DNA from: Gammaproteobacteria bacterium
Lineage (GTDB): Bacteria > Pseudomonadota > Gammaproteobacteria > JAJFJF01
Reading direction: 5' to 3'
DNA: 64,000 bases
NCBI GenBank assembly: GCA_021774255.1
Contig: JAJFJF010000017.1
Span: 20,702 to 84,701, forward strand
Positions 56,277-63,442 of this stretch are shown here, in pieces. Position 1 is the stretch's first letter. Each line of letters opens with the position of its first letter. Both the position numbers and the translations under genes were made by a program. The notes beneath the pieces were generated by a model. That model searched no databases and had not been told where the DNA came from. It was given only the letters and a program-made list of their open reading frames with translations.

Positions 56277-56343
56277 ATCGCAGCGATGGCTGTTGCTAGC
56301 GTCAAGGCTCAAATGATCCCTTCACAAAAAACAGCACAAAATA

Positions 56344-56359
56344 AGCTATTTAAATAGCT
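56344..56359. repeat. AT-rich palindromic repeat (copy e, perfect)
   Basis: AGCTATTTAAATAGCT, a perfect palindrome 68 nt after the stop of family X member 2. Flanks AAAATA and TTTATTTT extend the hairpin, and T-rich sequence follows, so it may terminate transcription. Confidence 0.6.
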
Positions 56360-56399
56360 TTATTTTAAATTCGGAGAGACCCCGCACTTAGCAATAAAC

Positions 56400-56433
56400 T
56401 TACCTTCTATTGTTACTCTATTTATTTTAGAGA
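56400..56433 (+). promoter_or_regulatory. Accessory-gene box 8
   Basis: TTACCT, 5 bases, TGTTACTCTATTTATTT, then TAGAGA. It lies 47 nt before the ATG at 56481. The 3' part is almost the same as in box 7. Confidence 0.72.
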
Positions 56434-56480
56434 CTTTTCAACAAGCCGCCCCAAAGACATTCTGCATTGGAAAACTCAGT

Positions 56481-59400
56481 ATGGCATCAGGAGAAGAGGA
56501 TACGCGCTTCAAACCCATTCGGAAGAAAGATGGCGGGCACGACAAAGAAGAAGAGGATGACGATGGCACGGAAGAGGAAGAAGAAGACACGCCGCCTCCC
56601 GTTTACACACTCTCTGACATGGTGACACGCCACCAGAGGGCAGCGCCCCCTTACCAAGTGGGCACTTGCATTGGCGTCACTGAAGCATGGAATTTTGAGT
56701 ATGGGGATAGTGACACCGCACAATGGATGGATCTGCTTGCGGAGTTCCGCAGGTTTGTTGATCCCAACATCGTGTGGAGTTCGGTCATGCATGTGACGCG
56801 GACCGTTGAGGCAGACTCGCAAGCAAAAGCAGAGCACTCTCTTTATATACTGGTCAATACACAACAAGCTAAGCCGAGGTTACTTGTCTACCATTTTGGC
56901 TCCAACTTACACAACGCTTTTGCATCAGCCTCCGTAACGTTGCCCTTGTCTGGCACACTGCCCAGACAAGCGGCAGGCTTTCCACAAAAAGCCTGGGAGG
57001 CTTGCTCTGCCATTTGTCTCGCGCTACTGCAAGTATATCATGGCCAGAACGCACGCTTCATCACGTTGGACATTGCGCTGCATTATCTCCCCTTGATGAA
57101 GGCGGCCCCCTCTTACTACTTGGTCAATTTGTTCGCTTATGTGCTGGGTGGAAAAGACTTTGCCAACAAAATCCGCATGGGCAAGGTCACCGAAGCAAGC
57201 CGCGATCTTGGCACGCGGTTTTGCCATCCTTTTACCGAGTGGTTTGCACCTCGCAGTACGGGCATGCAATATGACCCCAAGTGGCGTGTGTTTTACAACA
57301 GCGCTCAAGCGGGTGTGCTGCCAGCAGCCACAGAAGAGGCGGTTCCAGAATCGAACTACCTCTTTTCGGCAGCGCACCTAGGTCGTGGGATCCCGGCTTC
57401 GCAAACTCTTCACCCGCAATACCCTGAGCTGTTTTTGCTTATTCAACGATGGCGAGAAGAAACGCACGTCACCTCTCCGCATAAGAGACTGCCGCCTAAT
57501 GATGATTTAGTCGCTGTTTTCGCCCAACTTTGGTCTGATCAACAAACTAAGATCAGTGGCCTTGCCGGCGAAATCAAAGCAATTTCAGACAGGGAAGGAA
57601 CTTCAGACAGGGGAAGTGTATCCGAGGTGTCTTCACCTGCCAAAAAAGACGTAGTAAAAAAAGATCCTGAAAAAGTCACTATCGCCCCGGGGGAGCGCGC
57701 CACGCAAATACAAACCCTGCTGACCAAAGCGGATGGGTTGATTCAGGCTATTCAGTCCCTGAGTCAAAAAGCATTGATAAAAAATGACTCCTTCTGGCAA
57801 AGACTCAAAGGCTTGAGCCCAGAAGACAAAGAAAGCGCAGAAACGACCGCGCAAGGCATTTCGCTGCTTATTTTTGAACTCGAGTTCAAGAAGCGCTCTT
57901 TCCCCAAGCAACTGCAGCTGGTTTTGTCCACCACGCTTGACCCTCTTGATCTTCACCAAATCCGTCAGTTCTTCTTAGCCTGCCAGCTCATCGTGGCGAC
58001 ACTACTTGAACAGGCTAAACAGCGCAACCTGGCATTCTCTCAATTAATGGGAACGATTGATGAGATCAGTACAGCGCTCACTACTGCAGAAGCCGCGCTT
58101 GCGCAAGCAAAAAAGCAAATAGCACCCGAGGCAACAGATGATGCGCCTGGCAAGCTTGCGACAATAGCCAACGCGCTTTTAAAGCTGCATCGCGATGCAA
58201 ACCATGCAAATCTCAAATATCATCCTCAGCAGGGTATTCATACAGAAGCTGCACAGATCCTTGCCCGATTGGCGCCTCAGGCTTCAGCAGCCGCAAGCGC
58301 TTTAACGTCAGCCGGCTCTGCAGCAGATGCGGCTGCAGACGACGCAGGCGGCACCCCCCCCTCCAATGTAGACGCTGCGCTTTCTGCCCTCTTAAGCCAC
58401 ATGCCGCTTAAAAGTGATGACAACTCCCAGCACATTCAAACACTGCGCACCCATATTGAGCAGGTACAACAGATACTACAGGCCATGCTTGTGGTTGAAA
58501 CACAGATTCACCGTAGACTGGCACTGAAAGACAAAATTGAACACGCTGGAGAAGCCGTGCCTGATCTTACGCAGTGGCAACAGTGGCACAACACCTTCCG
58601 AGCATTAGAGTTTAGCATGCGCGAGGCCCCTCCCGCGTCGTCAAAAACGGTATCCGGCTCGCTGCATACCACCGTCGAGGAGGGCACTCAACAAAGCACG
58701 GTGACACGTTGTAATATTTCTGAGTATGTCAAAGCTGGCCAGTGGCTGAACTTCATTGGCCTCTTGCGAGAGTTTGCTTATCGCCTGCAAGAAGACGCAC
58801 AGCAAAAAGCCATCAAAGAAGTCATTAGCTTAAGCGCAAGCACCGGAAATCCTGAAGTACTGTTTTCATCTTTGTTTACCCACCGATGTGATCATATTGT
58901 GCCTTCACTTTCTGGCGAAAGCCAAAAAATGGTAGACCGACTCGAGCGCCTGCATGCTATCTGGACGGAGTATCTCAAACCACTTTCTGAAAAGGCCAAT
59001 GTGATCGTAACAGGGATCCCTGCTTCCAAGAAGCGATTACCTACACTTTGGGCCAATCGCATTGACGCAAAATGGGCATGGGTGATCACTGCTTATTGCC
59101 GTCAATTCGCTAGAAGCTACCCGTCTGTTTCTTGCTGCCTACTCATTTGTGGGCACGAAGCAGATTTTGATCGATTGCATCAACGGCCCACCACGCTCAA
59201 CATTGAGATGACAGCCAGACCCGGGTACAGCATGCCCGAAACAAAGATCATTTTCGGCACAGTAGAAAGTAAAGCCGATTCAGATGACGATACAACGCAT
59301 GGCTCCTTTGCCTATCAACAGCCTCTGTGTGAAAGCTACTCACACATCATGATTGCACTGGCTCAAGCGCTTAAAAAGCAAGACATGCTCGGTACCAGTC

Positions 59401-59630
59401 CAACAACTTTTCAGGTGCCTGTGCATTTTGTGAAGGCACCTGATCCGTTGAACTTTCGAAACAAGCTTAGCGTTCCATTGCAGAGACAGTTACATCCCAC
59501 TCAAGATAAGAAACTGCCGGACACCGATACGTGGAATAGATTTAGAAAAATACTGCAAGCACAGTTTTCGTTTGGAGAACACGAAGCAGGCGGTGCAGGA
59601 AGCACGGGCTCGAGCAGTGGCTCTGAATAG
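56481..59630 (+). CDS. Unknown large protein, family X member 3 with extra C-terminal domain
   Basis: 1049 aa, the longest of the three paralogs. An acidic, Glu/Asp-rich N-terminus (residues ~18-38) is followed by GTCIGVTEAWNFE, LLVYHFGSNL, YYLVNLFAYVLGGKDFANKI, EASRDLGTRFCHPFTEWF and GRGIPAS. The helical middle has GISLLIFELEFKK and DLHQIRQFFLACQLI; the C-terminal family block has LEFSMREAP, VTRCNISEYVKAGQWL and FIGLLREFAY (~706-775). About 275 further residues (~775-1049) have no counterpart in the other two and include WVITAYCRQFARSYPSVSCC and a Gly/Ser-rich end. I recognise no domain there. No signal peptide. Confidence 0.8.
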   Translation: MASGEEDTRFKPIRKKDGGHDKEEEDDDGTEEEEEDTPPPVYTLSDMVTRHQRAAPPYQVGTCIGVTEAWNFEYGDSDTAQWMDLLAEFRRFVDPNIVWSSVMHVTRTVEADSQAKAEHSLYILVNTQQAKPRLLVYHFGSNLHNAFASASVTLPLSGTLPRQAAGFPQKAWEACSAICLALLQVYHGQNARFITLDIALHYLPLMKAAPSYYLVNLFAYVLGGKDFANKIRMGKVTEASRDLGTRFCHPFTEWFAPRSTGMQYDPKWRVFYNSAQAGVLPAATEEAVPESNYLFSAAHLGRGIPASQTLHPQYPELFLLIQRWREETHVTSPHKRLPPNDDLVAVFAQLWSDQQTKISGLAGEIKAISDREGTSDRGSVSEVSSPAKKDVVKKDPEKVTIAPGERATQIQTLLTKADGLIQAIQSLSQKALIKNDSFWQRLKGLSPEDKESAETTAQGISLLIFELEFKKRSFPKQLQLVLSTTLDPLDLHQIRQFFLACQLIVATLLEQAKQRNLAFSQLMGTIDEISTALTTAEAALAQAKKQIAPEATDDAPGKLATIANALLKLHRDANHANLKYHPQQGIHTEAAQILARLAPQASAAASALTSAGSAADAAADDAGGTPPSNVDAALSALLSHMPLKSDDNSQHIQTLRTHIEQVQQILQAMLVVETQIHRRLALKDKIEHAGEAVPDLTQWQQWHNTFRALEFSMREAPPASSKTVSGSLHTTVEEGTQQSTVTRCNISEYVKAGQWLNFIGLLREFAYRLQEDAQQKAIKEVISLSASTGNPEVLFSSLFTHRCDHIVPSLSGESQKMVDRLERLHAIWTEYLKPLSEKANVIVTGIPASKKRLPTLWANRIDAKWAWVITAYCRQFARSYPSVSCCLLICGHEADFDRLHQRPTTLNIEMTARPGYSMPETKIIFGTVESKADSDDDTTHGSFAYQQPLCESYSHIMIALAQALKKQDMLGTSPTTFQVPVHFVKAPDPLNFRNKLSVPLQRQLHPTQDKKLPDTDTWNRFRKILQAQFSFGEHEAGGAGSTGSSSGSE

Positions 59631-59697
59631 CTTATTGTCAATAACAAGGCTAATGGCTTACCTTTTCAATCCCACGTCAAAAAAACGCTTTAAAATA

Positions 59698-59713
59698 AGC
59701 TGGTTAAATAGCT
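59698..59713. repeat. AT-rich palindromic repeat (copy f, diverged)
   Basis: AGCTGGTTAAATAGCT, 68 nt after the stop of family X member 3, the same distance as copy e after member 2. It abuts the 3' end of the convergent DoxX gene. Confidence 0.5.
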
Positions 59714-59714
59714 G

Positions 59715-60311
59715 TTACGTTCGACTTATCAGCTGTGGCCAGCGCTTGGCTATCCAGTAATCACAGCTAACATAACGGCCGCCACCAAAAAAGAATAAAA
59801 CGCTCAACATAATTAAAAAGGTGACTGCAAACTCCACGCCATTGTTTAACATGACAGGATCCGCAAGCTCGGTTAGATAATTATAACGGCCTGGGAACGT
59901 CTGGCTTAGCCATTCCATAAATTCATTTAGGCGTTGTGTTGATTCCATCTTATTATTAGCGATCACAAGCCACCCTTTTTCAATATGCACCATGATACCG
60001 GCAGCGCCCATGGTAATCATCAGCGGCAACGCAATCCAACGTGTGGCCAAACCCAGTAATAGTAATAATACACCTAATAGCTCTGTGGTCATGGCCAAAT
60101 AGGTCATGAGCGTTGGGAACGGTAAACTTAAGCCTCCCAGTTCAGCAGGATCGCCAAACCACTTCACCGTTGCTTCAATATTATTATATTTACTTGTGCC
60201 GCCCATCCATAAAATAGGGATTAAATAAATTCGAATCGCGAGCAACGATAGAAAATCAACTGCGCGTGTATAATTTAATATTTTATGAGGCCATGATAAC
60301 CCGTTGTTCAT
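59715..60311 (-). CDS. DoxX family membrane protein (HvfD-like)
   Basis: 198 aa with four hydrophobic segments, including FLSLLAIRIYLIPILWMGG, YLAMTTELLGVLLLLLGL and VEFAVTFLIMLSVLFFFGGG, typical of DoxX. It is the last gene of a run ordered peptide precursor, MNIO enzyme, partner protein, DoxX, the layout of hvfABCD/bufferin loci. In such loci the DoxX protein is thought to act at the membrane, perhaps in redox or copper handling; its exact role is not known. Confidence 0.85.
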   Translation of the reverse strand: MNNGLSWPHKILNYTRAVDFLSLLAIRIYLIPILWMGGTSKYNNIEATVKWFGDPAELGGLSLPFPTLMTYLAMTTELLGVLLLLLGLATRWIALPLMITMGAAGIMVHIEKGWLVIANNKMESTQRLNEFMEWLSQTFPGRYNYLTELADPVMLNNGVEFAVTFLIMLSVLFFFGGGRYVSCDYWIAKRWPQLISRT

Positions 60312-60348
60312 TTTCTTTTATCCTTTCTGCTTTTTTTTGCGTTGTGCC

Positions 60349-61146
60349 TTATGCTTCTTCCTGTAAAATGCCTGTGCCCAAAATAACATCGCGGCGCTGT
60401 AAGTCTTTTAATGTCTTTATGCCCGCCCGTAGCACGGTCATGGGGTGAGGATGATCGGATTCTTTAATAATCCTACGAATGGCCTCAAGCCCTGTCATCA
60501 TGGCTTCGCCTTGCAACAGGCTGATTAGTCTCACGGTGAAATCATTTACCTGCATAAAATGAACGCGATGCATTGCATTACGGTACGCAATCAAATAGGT
60601 TGGTTGCGCTTTTAGTTTTTTGAATTTTGTTTTGGCACTGATTTGGTGTACAGGAAATTGATAAGCCAACACCCAGACTAAAGGCGACACCACCGGGCAT
60701 TCCCGTACCAAATCGCCAGCAGCGTTGACATCTATGCAATGACATGTGGCCGGATCAATGCTCAGAGCTAACTCCACCCATTCGTAATGGGCCAGCTCTA
60801 ATAAGAAGGGCGGCAAATCTCTTTCCGGCACCGCACCTTGCAAGTAATAGAGAAACTCTTCAGCAATTTGATAAAACTGTGGCAAGGTGGCAGCATGGCT
60901 TGCAAAAAAATCACGCGCCAACGTATGCCATTGTGCCTCGCTCAGCACTTGCTTTAAGGTGGGATATACTTGATTTAATACACCTTGAATATTATCAAAC
61001 AATAAATGTTGATAAATTGCAATGCGCTTTTCATCTACGCCCGCTGGGCAGCTGTGCGATGCTGGGTCACGTATTGCCGCCGCAAATTGCTGCTGCGCCT
61101 GTATAAAATCAGGTGACGGCTGGGTTGTATTGGTTGTTGTTAACAT
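60349..61146 (-). CDS. DUF2063 family protein, MNIO partner (HvfC-like)
   Basis: 265 aa from the ATG at 61146, which has a GGAGGGAGG ribosome-binding site and lies 38 nt inside the end of the MNIO gene. The N-terminal DUF2063 region is visible in FIQAQQQFAAAIRDP, RIAIYQHLLFDNIQGVLNQV and YPTLKQVLSEAQWHTLARDF; then FLLELAHYEWVELAL. These proteins bind the precursor peptide leader and deliver it to the MNIO enzyme. The frame is open 30 codons upstream, but that part lies within hvfB. Confidence 0.88.
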   Translation of the reverse strand: MLTTTNTTQPSPDFIQAQQQFAAAIRDPASHSCPAGVDEKRIAIYQHLLFDNIQGVLNQVYPTLKQVLSEAQWHTLARDFFASHAATLPQFYQIAEEFLYYLQGAVPERDLPPFLLELAHYEWVELALSIDPATCHCIDVNAAGDLVRECPVVSPLVWVLAYQFPVHQISAKTKFKKLKAQPTYLIAYRNAMHRVHFMQVNDFTVRLISLLQGEAMMTGLEAIRRIIKESDHPHPMTVLRAGIKTLKDLQRRDVILGTGILQEEA

Positions 61147-61969
61147 AGCCTCCCTCCTTGGTGGCTTTTTGTTGCATGCTGTTAATGCATGCGGTTTCTT
61201 GTAACAGTGTCGCCAGTGGCGGCACATTGTTATCACGCTCTAATAAGGTCGCTTTGCTACCAAACAAGGCATACGCCTGCTCAAGCAACTGCCAAACCTG
61301 ATTGCTTACCGGCATGCCATGCGTATCGAGCAGAAAATCTTTTTCTTCAAGATGCCCTGCAATGTGAATATAAGCAATGCGCTCCCCGGGCAAGCTTTTT
61401 AAAAAAGCATGTGCATCGTAACCATGATTGACGCTGTTCACGTACACGTTATTCACGTCTAATAACAAATCACAATCGGCTTCATCCAACACCGCATTAA
61501 TAAAATCTTCTTCTCGCATACTTTGCTGCGGCAAGCAATAATACGACACATTTTCCATGGCAATACGCCGCGCTAACCTGTCTTGCACTTGGCGTATGCG
61601 GCCTGCCACATAATGCACGGCTTCTTCTGTCAGTGGCAGCGGCAATAAATCATATAGATAGCCTTGTTGATCGCTGCAGTAGCTTAAATGTTCGCTGTAA
61701 TGTGCAATCTGATGTAAGTCTAAAAAAGACTTTACCTCAGCAATAAATTCTTCATCCAATGGCGCCGGGCTACCAATCGATAATGATAAGCCATGGCAAA
61801 TAATGGGGTATGCTTCTGCCAACGTGCGTAACTGCTCTGCACGCTGCCCGCCCATGTTCATCCAATTTTCGGGCGCGATTTCTAAAAAATCAATTTCATT
61901 GGGGCGCTCTTTAATTAATGCATTGATTAATTCACGCCGTAATCCTAACCCTACTTGCTGCTGATGCAT
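61109..61969 (-). CDS. DUF692 multinuclear non-haem iron enzyme (MNIO, HvfB-like)
   Basis: 286 aa TIM-barrel enzyme of the DUF692/MNIO family, which modifies cysteines of a precursor peptide (thiooxazole or oxazolone-thioamide formation). Iron-ligand motifs: CHGLSLSIGSPAPLDEEF, HYSEHLSYC, AMENVSYYCLP, LLLDVNNVYVNSVNHGYDA and IAYIHIAGHLEEKDF. The ATG at 61969 shares one base with the stop of the precursor gene (TAATG), so enzyme and substrate are translationally coupled. No signal peptide. Confidence 0.93.
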   Translation of the reverse strand: MHQQQVGLGLRRELINALIKERPNEIDFLEIAPENWMNMGGQRAEQLRTLAEAYPIICHGLSLSIGSPAPLDEEFIAEVKSFLDLHQIAHYSEHLSYCSDQQGYLYDLLPLPLTEEAVHYVAGRIRQVQDRLARRIAMENVSYYCLPQQSMREEDFINAVLDEADCDLLLDVNNVYVNSVNHGYDAHAFLKSLPGERIAYIHIAGHLEEKDFLLDTHGMPVSNQVWQLLEQAYALFGSKATLLERDNNVPPLATLLQETACINSMQQKATKEGGYVNNNQYNPAVT

Positions 61970-62310
61970 TATGCACATGTTCCCTGCGCACATTTATAGT
62001 CGAAATCGGACTTTTCCTCTTCCCCCAATCCATCACCCTCTAGACCACACTGACCATCACGGGCTTTGACAAGCTTGTCACGGATTTCAGCAGGATCAAC
62101 ATCCACCGTTTCAAAACGCTTTTCATTACCGCATTTGCCGGCCCCACATTTACCGCCACCCATTGGATCATCTTCCACTTTTTCTACGGCGGACGCATCA
62201 CGCAGCTCAATGATTTCAAAGGGGCTATGCGTTTTGAGCTGGCTGATACCAAAGCTAGCCGCTGTGACGGCAAAAGTTGTACCAATCGCAAATGCTGTTT
62301 TCTTTTTCAT
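61969..62310 (-). CDS. Cys-containing precursor peptide of the MNIO operon (HvfA-like)
   Basis: 113 aa from the ATG at 62310, preceded by AAGGAGG. A signal-like N-terminus (MKKKTAFAIGTTFAVTAASF) is followed by a polar, acidic mature part. Five cysteines are placed as GKCGAGKCG in the middle, GQCG, and KCAQGTCA at the very end. The xGKCG spacing is that of HvfA-type peptides whose cysteines are converted to copper-binding groups by the next enzyme. Predicted export to the periplasm and a copper-binding or storage role are inferred from the family. Confidence 0.85.
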   Translation of the reverse strand: MKKKTAFAIGTTFAVTAASFGISQLKTHSPFEIIELRDASAVEKVEDDPMGGGKCGAGKCGNEKRFETVDVDPAEIRDKLVKARDGQCGLEGDGLGEEEKSDFDYKCAQGTCA

Positions 62311-63260
62311 GATTGCCTCCTTGCGGCACGGTAGGGCACACATTGTAAATCTCTTGCTTCCACAATGGGCCCTTTATAATTTTTCTGGATCGCCGCGATA
62401 TTATCATCCAGATCCATTAGGCTTCTTGCCATAAAATGGCTTAATACCAGTACGCCCGCGCCTGCTTCATTGGCAATCTCACCAATCCGACTGGGCGGCA
62501 TGTGCAAAAATTTGGCTTCTTCTACATCGTCTTCTGCAATGGCTATGTGCATCACTAAGATATCCACCCCTTCTATAAAATCGATAAAGTCAGGGTTTTC
62601 TCCATTATTGTCTGCAGAAAAGGCGATGCTGCCTTGCTCAGTATCGATGCGATAAGACACTGACGGCACATAACCATGCGGCACACCCAATGCACGCACT
62701 TTAATACCCTCTTTTTCATATACCGTAGTGGGCGTTTCTTTTTCTACAGCAACGGTCACTGGCTCTAAACGAAATAAACCATCTTCTCCTTTCATAAAGC
62801 CATAAAGATAACGGTACACGCCTGTTTCTTTATTAAACAAGCCTGAAACAAATTCATTGCTGCTGGGGAAATACGCATCGCCTGACGGACCCGCAATGGT
62901 GAGCGGGCGCGTGCGTGAAGAAAAATACCCACCTTTTAAAATGGCAGGTAAGTCAGCGGAGTGATCTGTGTGGAAGTGGGTGATACCGATCAGATCAAGT
63001 TCCTCTAGGCGGGCATCGGCCTGACCAAAACGCAGAAAAGTACCGCCCCCTGCATCGATCATGAATTTTGATTCGCCATCGATCCACACGAGATAACCCG
63101 AAGAGGCACGGATATCATCGGGCATGGGGCCACCCGAGCCGAGCACCTGCAAAGTAAAGTCTTGCTCTAAGCAGACCGAGCTAATGGCGGAGGCGGACAG
63201 AAGACCTGGCACGGCCCAACACCAAAAAAATAATATAAAAATCAAAGCATTACGCTTCAT
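62307..63260 (-). CDS. Exported metallo-beta-lactamase-fold hydrolase
   Basis: 317 aa from the ATG at 63260 with AAGGAG 8 nt upstream; a GTG three codons earlier overlaps that site. A signal peptide (ALIFILFFWCWAVPGLLSAS) is followed by an MBL fold of RNase Z/arylsulfatase-like type: LQVLGSGGPMPDD, FMIDAGGGTFLRFG, the zinc motif GITHFHTDHSADLP, ALGVPHGYVPSVSYRI, FSADNNGENPDFIDF and VLSHFMARS. Predicted periplasmic. The stop overlaps the hvfA start (ATGA), so it is the first gene of the operon, which is unusual for hvf-type loci as I know them. Substrate unknown. Confidence 0.87.
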   Translation of the reverse strand: MKRNALIFILFFWCWAVPGLLSASAISSVCLEQDFTLQVLGSGGPMPDDIRASSGYLVWIDGESKFMIDAGGGTFLRFGQADARLEELDLIGITHFHTDHSADLPAILKGGYFSSRTRPLTIAGPSGDAYFPSSNEFVSGLFNKETGVYRYLYGFMKGEDGLFRLEPVTVAVEKETPTTVYEKEGIKVRALGVPHGYVPSVSYRIDTEQGSIAFSADNNGENPDFIDFIEGVDILVMHIAIAEDDVEEAKFLHMPPSRIGEIANEAGAGVLVLSHFMARSLMDLDDNIAAIQKNYKGPIVEARDLQCVPYRAARRQS

Positions 63261-63361
63261 CTCCCACACTCCTTGTGGTTTAACTTATTGATAGTCTTCA
63301 TTTAGTTTAGCAGATTTTATAAGGTGAACTGGGTCACTTGATTTTTAGGGCACTGCAATCA

Positions 63362-63377
63362 AGTTATTTAAATAGCT
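63362..63377. repeat. AT-rich palindromic repeat (copy g)
   Basis: AGTTATTTAAATAGCT, the best match to the consensus, 7 nt upstream of accessory box 9. Confidence 0.6.
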
Positions 63378-63384
63378 ATAAAAT

Positions 63385-63415
63385 TTACCTCTAGATGTTA
63401 CCCCATGTGTAGAGA
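63385..63415 (+). promoter_or_regulatory. Accessory-gene box 9
   Basis: TTACCT, 5 bases, TGTTACCCCATG, TAGAGA. It differs from boxes 4 and 5 at two positions and points into surface protein 3. Confidence 0.74.
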
Positions 63416-63442
63416 AAGCATTGCAATATAGATCGTTTTCAA

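Noticed and set aside
8569..63415. The shared box as a PmrA or CpxR site
   Set aside because: PmrA sites are tandem CTTAAT-type repeats and CpxR sites are GTAAA-N5-GTAAA. The box has TGTTAC preceded by ACCT at a fixed 5 bases and fits neither, so no known regulator is named.
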